19,866 bases of DNA from Candidatus Thorarchaeota archaeon (GTDB lineage Archaea; Asgardarchaeota; Thorarchaeia; Thorarchaeales; Thorarchaeaceae). A program made the translations under genes and the position numbers. This document shows, one piece after another, positions 1 to 7,528 of the stretch. Position 1 is the stretch's first letter, and each line of letters begins with the position of its first letter. The notes beneath the pieces were generated by a model. That model did no database searches. It was not told the DNA's origin and was given only the letters and a program-made list of their open reading frames with translations. The stretch spans positions 1 to 19,866 of the forward strand of contig JAEORN010000193.1 in assembly GCA_016840825.1 (NCBI GenBank), written 5' to 3'.

Positions 1-1
1 G

Positions 2-661
2 GACAAGATGACCAAGGACCATATGATGAAAATCATGGAGGCTTGCCCAAGAAAGGCACCGACATGGAATGATGAGAAGAACGAAGGCGGCCTTATGTTC
101 TACGAATGTGACCAGTGCCATGGTCTAGAAACCAAGCCATGTGTTGAAGCTGATAGCGGCCTCACTGGATGGAGCATCAATCAGGAGAACTTCAGCGCGT
201 TCCAAGAACTAATGGCTAGAGCAGCCAAGATTCTGCTTGATACCTTTGACAAGGAAAAGCTATTCCACATCAATGTCATGATGGATATTACCCCATTCTG
301 CGATTGCATGGGAATGGGAATGCCTCCAGTGATTGACGATATCGGTATTCTTGGAAGTAGGGATATTGTAGCCGCTGATACGGCATCACTAGATCTCATA
401 GCTGAGACTGGCTTGAATGAGAGGTTGGTTCGAAATATACCAGAAGTGTATCTCAGGGCTAACCTTTCTGGTGGAAATGATCTTCATCCTTGGCAGAAGA
501 TACACGGTCCAATGAAGAATCCCTATCTTGTAACAAAGTATGGCGAAGACCTAGGTCTTGGTACAAGTGAGTATGAACTCATCGAGGTTCTTTCTGCTGA
601 AGAAACATCAAAGAAAGAACCACCAAAGCATGTGTACGAAACAGGACCCACATTCTTCTAG
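2..661 (+). CDS. DUF362-family protein, 3' part (5' end outside window)
   Basis: The frame is open from the left edge, so this is the C-terminal part of a longer protein; the internal ATG at 8 need not be the true start. The segment reading DITPFCDCMGMGMPP followed by DIGILGSRDIVAADTASLDL is the hallmark C-terminal portion of DUF362 proteins, whose usual form here is a CDC motif, then D-I-G-I-L-x-S-x-D-x-V-A-x-D. DUF362 proteins are often fused to or interrupted by ferredoxin-like 4Fe-4S motifs and are thought to be redox proteins of uncertain function. Here the upstream segment has cysteines in ACPRK, ECDQC and KPC, which could bind metal, but I see no classical CxxCxxCxxxCP cluster in the visible part. 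It ends in TAG and is followed by a hairpin before the convergent epimerase gene. Family assignment is fairly sure; function is unknown. Confidence 0.75.
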   Translation, partial: DKMTKDHMMKIMEACPRKAPTWNDEKNEGGLMFYECDQCHGLETKPCVEADSGLTGWSINQENFSAFQELMARAAKILLDTFDKEKLFHINVMMDITPFCDCMGMGMPPVIDDIGILGSRDIVAADTASLDLIAETGLNERLVRNIPEVYLRANLSGGNDLHPWQKIHGPMKNPYLVTKYGEDLGLGTSEYELIEVLSAEETSKKEPPKHVYETGPTFF

Positions 662-724
662 AAAAACCATGGTATAGTTGAACCGAACATCGTAGACTAA
701 GAAATTCCTAAGTCAAATGTTACA

Positions 725-747
725 GGGCGATCCATGTAAGATCGCCC
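725..747. terminator. Hairpin between convergent genes, likely bidirectional terminator
   Basis: A perfect 8-bp inverted repeat, GGGCGATC at 725-732 and GATCGCCC at 740-747, encloses a 7-nt loop. It lies 63 bp past the DUF362 stop and 30 bp past the stop of the minus-strand epimerase. A T-rich stretch (CTTCATTTTG) follows on the plus strand. The arrangement fits transcript 3' ends from both sides; terminator function is inferred. Confidence 0.55.
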
Positions 748-777
748 AAACTTCATTTTGACACACAATAAATTCGT

Positions 778-1737
778 CTAGTGGTAAGGAGATTTTCGGA
801 CAATCATTCTTCGTATCAGTGGACTGAAGAGGCGTATAATATATCTCAAAGCCCCAACGTTCTCCTTCATTTCGACAAGATAGTCCTCGAGTGTCCGAGT
901 TTGATAGATAAGCAAAGATTCAGACTCTGTAGTATCCATCCACGAGGTATAGAACCAATCATCTGACCCATTTGGCCTCTTGAAGACATTCTCTGGCAGC
1001 ATACCAATCCCCATGGTATCAAGCAATCTTCGCGTAAAGTCTGAACAGACTAGTTGACATCTTGGTCCACCACCAATTAGCAAGGTCTTTCCAATCGTAT
1101 CTGCCTCTACAGAGTTCGCAAAAGCAAGACCAACATCACGGGTATGACAGAACTCGATCTTCTGCTCCAATGGCATCTCGAAGAGCATTGGGTCCATGTT
1201 TGTACTGATCTCCAATGGAGGGATTGCTGTCAGACGCAGAATGGTCCAAGGAATCGAGCTTTTCCGAAGCATGTTCTCACATTCCACTTTATGGTGAGTG
1301 TAGTTATCTGTTGGTCTCTGTGGCATACTTGATGTCAAATCTGGCATATCTGGAGACCTTGGCCCATGAGTGGAGATTGAGCTCGCGAATATGAACTTGG
1401 GAGGTTTCTCAAGACCTGAGATACCATTGAGTAGATTCTTCATTCCATCCACATTCACCTTTTTTGCAAACTCAGGTCTTATTTCGCTTAATGGGGGGAT
1501 AATCGCAGCCAGATGGATGATTGCATCAATATCAATCAAAGCGGGTTGCAATTGCTCCATCTCTGTTATTGAACCCCAGATAACTTCGAAATCGCCATGT
1601 GATTTCAAGTCTGAGGCTTTCGCTCTATTTCGTTTTGTATCGAGGTCAAAACATCGCATGTCATAGCCTTTTTGAAATAATGAAAGTAGTGTGCTTTCTC
1701 CAACGTTACCAAATGCTCCAGTTATCAAGACTCTCAA
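778..1737 (-). CDS. NAD(P)-dependent epimerase/dehydratase (extended SDR)
   Basis: This is a Rossmann-fold nucleotide-sugar-epimerase-like protein of about 319 residues. The N-terminus carries the dinucleotide-binding GxxGxxG motif (ITGAFGNVGES), preceded by a beta strand that begins MRVLITG if the TTG codon at 1735-1737 is used. Further in are the acidic residues after the second strand (CFDLD), the HLAA motif (IIHLAAIIPP), and the catalytic YxxxK pair in YTHHK, with a preceding SS motif (FASSIS). These are the features of extended short-chain dehydrogenases. The frame is open to another TTG at 1782, but that would add 15 residues before the first beta strand and the extra codons overlap a promoter-like dyad, so I prefer 1737. 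Substrate cannot be told from sequence. It stands alone between convergent and divergent neighbours. Confidence 0.85.
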   Translation of the reverse strand: MRVLITGAFGNVGESTLLSLFQKGYDMRCFDLDTKRNRAKASDLKSHGDFEVIWGSITEMEQLQPALIDIDAIIHLAAIIPPLSEIRPEFAKKVNVDGMKNLLNGISGLEKPPKFIFASSISTHGPRSPDMPDLTSSMPQRPTDNYTHHKVECENMLRKSSIPWTILRLTAIPPLEISTNMDPMLFEMPLEQKIEFCHTRDVGLAFANSVEADTIGKTLLIGGGPRCQLVCSDFTRRLLDTMGIGMLPENVFKRPNGSDDWFYTSWMDTTESESLLIYQTRTLEDYLVEMKENVGALRYIIRLFSPLIRRMIVRKSPYH

Positions 1738-1763
1738 GGTAGATTCCCAGCATTCGGCATTGG

Positions 1764-1776
1764 TTAAGACTCTTAA
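1764..1776 (-). promoter_or_regulatory. Promoter-like dyad ahead of the epimerase gene
   Basis: TTAAGA-C-TCTTAA is a perfect 6+1+6 inverted repeat. Read on the minus strand it lies in GGTTTTAAGAGTC, an A/T-rich TATA-like element centred about 35 bp upstream of the preferred TTG start. It may be the TATA box with an overlapping operator. No partner regulator is evident. Confidence 0.3.
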
Positions 1777-1933
1777 AACCAAGTGTTTAGGAACAATTCC
1801 TCAACCATTTCTTAGTCTTCGGATTGCTAAGAATAGAAACGATACTTGCAAATGTCAGTTTGTCATGCCCTTCTGGGAAGTTTCAGCACGCAACATAGAT
1901 GTGTGAGAGGATTTCATCGTAGGTGTTCTTAAA

Positions 1934-2284
1934 ATGTCGTTTGATTCCGAAGAATTTGCCAATGTTGCTCCCATGATCGTGTTTGGTTGCAATATCGGTT
2001 ATGGAGTATTTCTCATAATGATGATGGCGTTCCCGCTCATATGAGATCCCCTTCTAGGAGTGGGTGGAATGGCGTTTGGTGCAGTTATCGCTATTGTAGC
2101 TTGGTTGGTCCTTAAACCACCACACAAGAATGAAGGATGGCTATATGCGCTCATCTTGAATATCATCTCAATACCACTGGCTTGGATTTTCATAGGTTTT
2201 CCAATAGGTGCATTTCCGATTACCTTCGCAGTATTGATCATTATCATCATGCTTGTACCGCCAATCAGGAAACCCTACACCTGA
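1934..2284 (+). pseudogene. Small membrane protein with an in-frame UGA (codon 37)
   Basis: An ATG at 1934 follows a good ribosome-binding site (AGGTG at 1922-1926, about 7 nt spacing). The frame reads MSFDSEEFANVAPMIVFGCN and a hydrophobic helix up to FPLI, then meets TGA at 2042-2044. It continues without another stop to TGA at 2282-2284, 116 codons in all. The second part holds further hydrophobic helices (FGAVIAIVAWLVL, ALILNIISIPLAWIFIGF, TFAVLIIIIMLV), so the two halves read as one 3-4-TM protein. The simplest reading is a nonsense mutation or base error at a Trp codon (TGG to TGA gives FPLIWDPLLG). Alternatives are Sec insertion, possible because the window encodes tRNA-Sec and PSTK, or a separate downstream protein from ATG 2069, which has GGAG-like sequence upstream. 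I see no homology I can name and no SECIS-like fold downstream. Confidence 0.5.
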
Positions 2285-2293
2285 AAACCAACA

Positions 2294-2316
2294 AGGGCAA
2301 TCATTTGGATTGCCCT
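2294..2316 (+). terminator. Hairpin terminator after the small membrane-protein gene
   Basis: AGGGCAATC at 2294-2302 and GATTGCCCT at 2308-2316 form a perfect 9-bp stem with a 5-nt loop, 10 nt after the stop. The sequence CCATCATTTTT follows. The stem is too short and lacks the GAA/A internal loop expected of an archaeal SECIS, so terminator is the better call. Confidence 0.6.
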
Positions 2317-2421
2317 CCATCATTTTTGCAAAACTCAAATATCATAAACACTGGAGAGAAGAAAGAATAGGAGATCAATCTGCATCATAGATGTTACAGA
2401 GCCAATGTTGTGAACAAGTTA

Positions 2422-2847
2422 TCACTCCAAGCTGAGAGAGAATAGGATCAACAATGCGATCGTAGTGAATATATCAGGGAGAACACTAAAGGGTCCAAGA
2501 CCAATGGCCTGGAAACCAAACGGGGTATGAACGAGTGGATTAGAGGTTATAGCATACATTAGTAATAGGAGTAGCATGGTCACAATGCTGAGAGTGAATC
2601 TTGTCCTCATCTTTCTATAGATATCTAGATACACGCCAAGTAAGAAAATGATGAGAGACATACTGACGAACGACACAATGGTTTTCTCAATGACGAAAAT
2701 CTCGATGACCTCGCGAGGGGGAATCTGTGTCGGGATTGTAGGCATTCCTATTAATGGAACGGTGAAAAAGAGTGCGAAGAGATAGCCTAGTAGGGCTGCG
2801 ATGACCATCCATATGACCAATAATGCTGAGAGCTTTGTGTTATTCAT
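2422..2847 (-). CDS. Small four-TM membrane protein, operon partner of wHTH regulator
   Basis: Starting at ATG 2845-2847 this encodes 141 residues: MNNTKLSALLVIWMVIAALL opens the first membrane helix, and three more hydrophobic segments follow (TIVSFVSMSLIIFLLGVYL, LSIVTMLLLLLMYAI, FTTIALLILFSLSL). A proline-rich loop lies between helices 1 and 2. The frame is open further upstream, but that part overlaps the wHTH gene. The preferred ATG is preceded by AGGTG, which overlaps the TAG stop of the wHTH gene, so the pair is translated from one transcript. Archaea carry many such pairs, in which a winged-helix regulator is followed by a small membrane protein, and these are often suspected of membrane sensing. 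I recognise no named family. Confidence 0.75.
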   Translation of the reverse strand: MNNTKLSALLVIWMVIAALLGYLFALFFTVPLIGMPTIPTQIPPREVIEIFVIEKTIVSFVSMSLIIFLLGVYLDIYRKMRTRFTLSIVTMLLLLLMYAITSNPLVHTPFGFQAIGLGPFSVLPDIFTTIALLILFSLSLE

Positions 2848-2857
2848 ATCAATACAC

Positions 2858-3169
2858 CTATTCTTTGTTCTTTTCCTTAATGCCTGTTTTCCCAATTCTC
2901 TCCCAAATCTGTTCAAAATCCTGAAAGCTATTCTCAAGGTCTTCCGACACGAAGTAAATCGTGCCATAGCCTTCACCTTGTGGAATCAAGATTTGGTGTT
3001 CGACAAGAACATCCAAGTGATGCCTAATCGTTTTATAGTCGAGGCTTAGTTGCTCCGCTAGTTGGTTAGCGTTGGAGGGAAAATCCTGCAATGCCAGAAT
3101 GATTCTTGCACGATTCACACCTCCTCTAGTACCAGCAAGCAGCCACCAGAGAAGCCTCTTTGTTATCAT
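2858..3169 (-). CDS. Winged helix-turn-helix transcriptional regulator (ArsR-like)
   Basis: A 103-residue DNA-binding protein. The core is a classic archaeal wHTH: GGVNRARIILALQDFPSN, then ANQLAEQLSLDYKTIRHHLD (helix-turn-helix with recognition helix YKTIRHHL), then a beta wing (ILIPQGEGYGTIYFVSE) and a charged C-terminal helix ending in KEKNKE. The N-terminus has a short hydrophobic patch (LLWWLLAGT) that may dock to the partner or membrane. It is first in an operon with the membrane protein that follows 10 bp after its stop. It probably controls its own operon. A ligand cannot be inferred. Confidence 0.85.
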   Translation of the reverse strand: MITKRLLWWLLAGTRGGVNRARIILALQDFPSNANQLAEQLSLDYKTIRHHLDVLVEHQILIPQGEGYGTIYFVSEDLENSFQDFEQIWERIGKTGIKEKNKE

Positions 3170-3322
3170 TATTGCTTTGAAGACTAATCAGTGGTAATAA
3201 GTCGTTTTGCTAAAAGATTCTGACATCGAATAATTGACAGAATCTGTAACTCATTTGACCTTCCTTCTCTTCATAGGCACCACCATGTATTGGTGAAGGT
3301 ATGGATTGCTTGGCAAAAGGGT

Positions 3323-3346
3323 GGAACTCACTAGGAAGTGAATTCC
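3323..3346 (-). terminator. Hairpin 3' of the DUF885 peptidase gene
   Basis: GGAACTCACT at 3323-3332 and AGTGAATTCC at 3337-3346 pair over 10 positions with one mismatch and a 4-nt loop, 12 bp beyond the stop of the minus-strand peptidase gene. On the minus strand CCCTTTTGCC follows. The rest of the gap 3170-3358 holds the upstream region of the wHTH operon; I see no gene in it. Confidence 0.45.
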
Positions 3347-3358
3347 AACAGGAAATGC

Positions 3359-4975
3359 CTACGATTCTTTCGCCGCAGCACGATATAGTCGGGGAATGTA
3401 TGAGATAGGAACTCTTCCAGAAGTTACGATTGTATCGTGAAATAGCTTCAGGTTGAATGAGTCACCATACTCAGCTTCGAGTTGCTTGCGTGCTTCCATA
3501 ATCTGATGACGTCCAAGGAGATATGATAGAGGATAGCCAGGGGTTTGTGTATATCGAGTCACTTCAGCGATAGCGCTAACCTCAGCAACTCCAGTTTTCA
3601 CGGTCAGAAATTTCACAGCTTCATTGAAACCCATCTTTCCTGTAGATAGATTTACATCAACAATGATCCTAGCTGCTCGAAATAGTAGTGCATTTGTCTG
3701 AGCAAACCGTGCTTCTAACGTATCATTGAATCCCATGTCTATACTCACTTGCTCACAATAGAATGCCCATCCTTCGACCATCTCAGAAGCATTGATCAGA
3801 AATCGAGAGAGTGGAGCCTCAAAGCTTCCGATTGATTCATTGAAATGCCCGGGATAAGCCTCATGAATACATGTGTTCGGAATCTTGGAATAGTAGTGTT
3901 CTTTGAGGTTAGCCTCGTCAGCAGGTCGAGTGACAATATATTCACCCTCCTTCGTTGCTTCAAAACGACCCGGTGATACAAGTGCAGCGGTGGGAAGAAG
4001 TGGAGCAAGGAAATCAGGAGTTTCAATGACACGCAGTTTGCCATCACGGACAGTCACAAAGTCGTTATCAATGACCCATTGCTTTGCCTTATCGACCCAT
4101 TCTTTGTAATATTCGAGAGTTTCTTCGAAGGTCCTTGGATGATCCTCTTTTAGCTTCTCTCGAACTTGTTCCAAAGTCAATCCAGGTGCTATCTTTTGGG
4201 CGAGTTCCTCAAGCTCTGTCTGGAACTGCTTCATGTATGTGAATCCAAGTTTGAGGATTTCATCTGAGGTCAGACCAATCCTTCTCTTCTCAAGTAGCTT
4301 GGAGAAATTATATGCACCTATACACCAATAGTTGCTCGGATCCTCTGCGAGCTCCTCAAGCCATACCTTTGCCTCATTCAAAGTGTTGGTAGCTGTTTCC
4401 CCAGCTTTCTTCAAACGCTCCAGTCCCTCTCCGGTCATCTTCTGCTCAGCGACAGAAACAATCAACTGAATTAGCGCAGGAATACCCTGAATCGATTGAA
4501 GTGCGGTCTTAGTCCAAAGGTTGACAGGCTTCGTGATAAGTCGCTTTAATTGCTCAAAAGCTACTGGAACACCCTCAAGTCGGGAGGCAATACTTGCCAT
4601 GCGATCTTCGAATGGAGCAAAGTCTCGAGTGAACAAGGGGAAAAGCGACATTCCAATATATCCACCAAAATCAACATCCGATTCATATGTCCGTAGCTCT
4701 TCCAATTGGAATAAATTGAGGTTGAGACCTGCCTCAAGAAGCTCACGATTTATCAAACCAATCTCAGAGTGACCAGATGGATCGATTCCATCGAGTTCCT
4801 TTAGAGCATCTTTTATTCTCTGGATATTTCTTTCAATCCCTTCGGGACTTAGATCGTCCAATTTACCATCATACTCGTGAAGGCCCATGAAAGTAGCAAA
4901 TGTGGGATTATCAGCAAAGAACTCATCAATTATCTTCTTTGCGAATACTTCTAACTTCTCGTCACTATTCGTCAT
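3359..4975 (-). CDS. DUF885-family zinc metallopeptidase
   Basis: A soluble 538-residue protein matching the DUF885 family of putative metalloproteases. It is largely helical, with the zinc motif HEAYPGH at about residues 371-377 (HExxxGH, the family hallmark) and a likely third ligand in EGWAFYCEQ at about 401. The conserved C-terminal block TQTPGYPLSYLLGR follows at about 476. No signal peptide is seen, so it is probably cytosolic. Length is normal for archaeal and bacterial members. The start ATG at 4973-4975 follows a TATA-like box closely, suggesting a short leader. Peptide substrate is unknown; family members are annotated mostly by motif. Confidence 0.9.
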   Translation of the reverse strand: MTNSDEKLEVFAKKIIDEFFADNPTFATFMGLHEYDGKLDDLSPEGIERNIQRIKDALKELDGIDPSGHSEIGLINRELLEAGLNLNLFQLEELRTYESDVDFGGYIGMSLFPLFTRDFAPFEDRMASIASRLEGVPVAFEQLKRLITKPVNLWTKTALQSIQGIPALIQLIVSVAEQKMTGEGLERLKKAGETATNTLNEAKVWLEELAEDPSNYWCIGAYNFSKLLEKRRIGLTSDEILKLGFTYMKQFQTELEELAQKIAPGLTLEQVREKLKEDHPRTFEETLEYYKEWVDKAKQWVIDNDFVTVRDGKLRVIETPDFLAPLLPTAALVSPGRFEATKEGEYIVTRPADEANLKEHYYSKIPNTCIHEAYPGHFNESIGSFEAPLSRFLINASEMVEGWAFYCEQVSIDMGFNDTLEARFAQTNALLFRAARIIVDVNLSTGKMGFNEAVKFLTVKTGVAEVSAIAEVTRYTQTPGYPLSYLLGRHQIMEARKQLEAEYGDSFNLKLFHDTIVTSGRVPISYIPRLYRAAAKES

Positions 4976-4983
4976 TCAAACCA

Positions 4984-5014
4984 CAGACCCAAGAGTCTGA
5001 AATCTTGTTTATTT
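4984..5014 (-). promoter_or_regulatory. Promoter region of the DUF885 gene
   Basis: On the minus strand AAATAAAC (5007-5014) is a TATA-like box about 35 bp before the ATG. A small inverted repeat, CAGAC (4984-4988) and GTCTG (4995-4999), sits where transcription would start and could be an operator. Both are inferred from spacing and composition. Confidence 0.3.
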
Positions 5015-5058
5015 GATTGCCGACTATAGCAAGACAATTTGCACAAACCTTAATTTCA

Positions 5059-5460
5059 TCACTTCACCACATCTTCGACATGGATTATCTTGAGAGATAG
5101 GAAATCTTCATGTCTTTTTGCACGACCGTAGAGTCCGATAGAGATGGGGTCATGTTCGGATTCCTCAAGTTCGTCAGGACTCACGTATGTTCCGATATCC
5201 TCGTGAGCGTATTGCACAACCCAACCCGGAACTACTCCAGCAAGTCCTACATTGAAATCTCCTAGTGGTGTGCCTGCAGCGATAGGACCCCATTCCCTCA
5301 GGACCTCAAGAGCGTGTTCGTGGGGATCCTTATCTTCCTCATGGCAGAGGACAATAGTACCATACTTGAAGATCGCCCATCGGTTTACTTCAGGAGGTAG
5401 AATCTGCCGCCATATCGCATTCATAGTCACTGCATCAACTATTGGAAATTCTTTGTTCAT
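5059..5460 (-). CDS. Unrecognised soluble protein, 133 aa
   Basis: I do not recognise a family. The protein begins MNKEFPIVDAVTMNAIWRQI from ATG 5460; a TTG at 5472 would add four residues. It is acidic and mixed alpha/beta, with a central glycine-rich stretch (GPIAAGTPLGDFNVGLAGVVPGW) and an acidic segment (SPDELEESEHDP). There are no membrane helices, cysteine clusters or known catalytic motifs. The size and the strand-rich pattern resemble small conserved archaeal hypothetical proteins. It is divergent from the FMN reductase gene, and the 118-bp gap holds both promoters. Confidence 0.7.
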   Translation of the reverse strand: MNKEFPIVDAVTMNAIWRQILPPEVNRWAIFKYGTIVLCHEEDKDPHEHALEVLREWGPIAAGTPLGDFNVGLAGVVPGWVVQYAHEDIGTYVSPDELEESEHDPISIGLYGRAKRHEDFLSLKIIHVEDVVK

Positions 5461-5517
5461 CCTCTTTCCCAAGTCATCACAGACAACTTTACACTTGAAG
5501 TTTCTTCGACTAAGATA

Positions 5518-5525
5518 ATTTATAG
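5518..5525 (+). promoter_or_regulatory. TATA box of the FMN reductase gene
   Basis: ATTTATAG lies about 57 bp before the TTG start, which would place transcription start near 5548 and leave a leader of about 30 nt containing GTGATG ahead of the start codon. Confidence 0.4.
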
Positions 5526-5578
5526 TGAACCAATGTATTTCGGATAAGAAAGAATCAGGTATTGTGTAGTGATGTGAA

Positions 5579-6283
5579 TTGACTAATGTACTCGCAATAA
5601 ATGGAAGCCCGAATATGGAAAAAGGAAATACTCACCTTATTCTTGCACCTTTACTTGAAGGTATGAGAGTAGCTGGGGCATCTGTAGAAACCATCTATCC
5701 CCAAAAACTGAAGATTAGACACTGCATTGGAGATTTCCAGTGTTGGTTTGAGAAAGTAGGAGTATGTATCCATACTGATGATATGGAGATGGTCTATGCA
5801 AAGATTCGAGAAGCTGACATCCTCGTACTGGCTACTCCAATCTACTTGCCTTTGCCAGGTGCGTTTCAGAATCTATTGAATAGAATGATGCCCCTTATTG
5901 AGCCATTGCTGGAGCTTAGGAATGGACGGACTCGGGCAAAATGGCACGATAATGTCAAGGTGTCAAAAATCGTATTTGTATCAAGTGGAGGATGGTGGGA
6001 AGCAGGCAATTTTGAGGTGGTCACACACATAGTAGAAGAGATAGCAGAAAATAGCAAATCGGAGTTCATCGGACCGATAATAAGACCTCATGCGGATCAA
6101 TTGAGAGAGCAATCCGAGAAAGCAAATGAGGTCTTTCGAGCCGCTGAATTAGCAGGAAAGCAGATCATTGAAACAGGGAAGGTCGAACAGAACCTGCTAG
6201 ATACAATATCACAGCCCCTAATCACTCATGACCAAGCAATAGAGGGAGGAAATAGGTCATACCTCTCAGCTCGTGATTCTTAA
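5579..6283 (+). CDS. NADPH-dependent FMN reductase (flavodoxin fold)
   Basis: A 234-residue flavoprotein-like oxidoreductase of the multimeric flavodoxin/iron-sulfur flavoprotein type. The N-terminus reads LAINGSPNMEKGNTHLIL, the FMN-phosphate-binding loop (G-S-P-x(3)-G-N-T). The segment RHCIGDFQCWFEKVGVC corresponds to the CxGCxxC region, but the second cysteine is Asp, leaving CIGDFQCW. Then come DDM and the flavin loop ATPIYLPLPGAFQNLLNR. Translation starts at TTG, because in-frame stops lie directly upstream and no in-frame ATG fits the conserved N-terminus. The M24 gene follows 47 bp downstream on the same strand, possibly in one transcript. Physiological substrate is unknown. Confidence 0.85.
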   Translation: MTNVLAINGSPNMEKGNTHLILAPLLEGMRVAGASVETIYPQKLKIRHCIGDFQCWFEKVGVCIHTDDMEMVYAKIREADILVLATPIYLPLPGAFQNLLNRMMPLIEPLLELRNGRTRAKWHDNVKVSKIVFVSSGGWWEAGNFEVVTHIVEEIAENSKSEFIGPIIRPHADQLREQSEKANEVFRAAELAGKQIIETGKVEQNLLDTISQPLITHDQAIEGGNRSYLSARDS

Positions 6284-6330
6284 TAACAAGTTGATTCTAG
6301 TGAAATTAATTCAATATCGAGGCCGATTTT

Positions 6331-7524
6331 ATGACCCGTTCATACTTGACACCAACACACCATCAGAGAAGAATTGAGAAGCTAAAGATACAATTGGATC
6401 GAGAAGAGATTGATACATTTCTCCTCTTCAACTCTAAGAATATCTTCTACCTGACAGGACTTTCTTTTATCCCAACTGAACGTCCTATTGTTATGATACT
6501 TCATCATGGAGAGGTGTACTTCTTTGTGCCGTCTCTAGAGATAGATCATATCCAACATCAGGTCCCATTCGTCAAGGATGTGTTCTCGTACTTCGAGTAT
6601 CCTGATGAGAAACATCCAATGCATCATCTAGCAGATGCCCTCATGAAAGAATTGAAGATAGGACCAAAAAAGATAGCTAGTGAGATTGCTGGGGCACCAG
6701 GATACTGGGGATACAAAGGGCCAACATTAGAGGAAGTGACAGGCCTAAGGTTCAAACTGCTTCCGGACATCATAATGGATATGCGAGTGATAAAGGAACC
6801 TGAGGAAATCGAACTGATGAGAGAGTCTTCGAAATGGGCTGATAGGGCTCATCGGTATTTGCAAGAATACACAGAGGCCGGTGCGAATGAGATAGATGTT
6901 ACAATTCGCGCAAGCACCCAAGGATCACATGACATGGTCACAGAATTGGGAGCGGAATACAGACCTACAGGATTCTCGATGTTTCCGGCCATCGCTCTAT
7001 ACAGAGGGCAGATTGGTCCGAACTCATATTTTCCACACGCCCTCTCCCGTGGAATTGTCTTCAAGAAAGGCGATACCCTGGTAACTGGTGCTTCATCAGA
7101 TGTATATGGAATACAATCAGAGCTTGAGAGAACTATGTTTATGGGAGAGCCAAATCATCGTCAAAGACAACTGTTTGATGCAATGCTTGCTGCCCAAGAC
7201 GCTGTATTTGAGGTAGCAGGGCCAGGGATTCCATGTGCGGAGGTGGATAGAGCGTCTCGTCAAGCCTTCAATGAAAAAGGGGTCTTCCATCTTGTTCGCC
7301 ATCACACAGGCCATGGACTTGGGATGGAAGGCCATGAGAGACCTTTCTTAGATATTGGGTCCGAGGATGTCCTAGAGGTAGGTATGATATTCTCTTGCGA
7401 ACCAGGCATTTACGAGAAAGGACTGGGAGGCTTCCGCCATAGTGATACGTTTGTTGTAACCGAAGATGGAGTTGAGGTCCTTACAAAATATCCTAGAGAT
7501 ATCAATGAGCTGATAATTGATTAA
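6331..7524 (+). CDS. M24-fold (pita-bread) protein, creatinase-like rather than Xaa-Pro peptidase
   Basis: A 397-residue protein with the two-domain layout of prolidases and creatinases: an N-terminal creatinase_N domain (about 10-155) and a C-terminal pita-bread domain (about 160-395). The five metal ligands of M24 peptidases (D, D, H, E, E) line up here as G253, E264, H328, E357 and S371, so only two or three could bind metal. By contrast the residues of Pseudomonas creatinase (His232, Glu262 in an LERT motif, Glu358) have counterparts: H236 in FPHAL, E266 in ELERT and E357 in CEPGIY. I therefore infer a metal-independent amidinohydrolase-like enzyme or another non-peptidase role; databases would probably label it Xaa-Pro peptidase. 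A GAGG ribosome-binding site precedes the ATG. It converges on the EamA gene with 4 bp between stops. Confidence 0.85.
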   Translation: MTRSYLTPTHHQRRIEKLKIQLDREEIDTFLLFNSKNIFYLTGLSFIPTERPIVMILHHGEVYFFVPSLEIDHIQHQVPFVKDVFSYFEYPDEKHPMHHLADALMKELKIGPKKIASEIAGAPGYWGYKGPTLEEVTGLRFKLLPDIIMDMRVIKEPEEIELMRESSKWADRAHRYLQEYTEAGANEIDVTIRASTQGSHDMVTELGAEYRPTGFSMFPAIALYRGQIGPNSYFPHALSRGIVFKKGDTLVTGASSDVYGIQSELERTMFMGEPNHRQRQLFDAMLAAQDAVFEVAGPGIPCAEVDRASRQAFNEKGVFHLVRHHTGHGLGMEGHERPFLDIGSEDVLEVGMIFSCEPGIYEKGLGGFRHSDTFVVTEDGVEVLTKYPRDINELIID

Positions 7525-7528
7525 ATCC

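Noticed and set aside
2285..2421. SECIS element for the UGA-containing membrane-protein gene
   Set aside because: The only fold is a simple 9-bp hairpin with a 5-nt loop followed by T5, without an asymmetric internal loop. It fits a terminator.
2801..3049. 82-codon plus-strand ORF opposite the wHTH gene
   Set aside because: Antisense to two well-supported coupled genes and without a ribosome-binding site.
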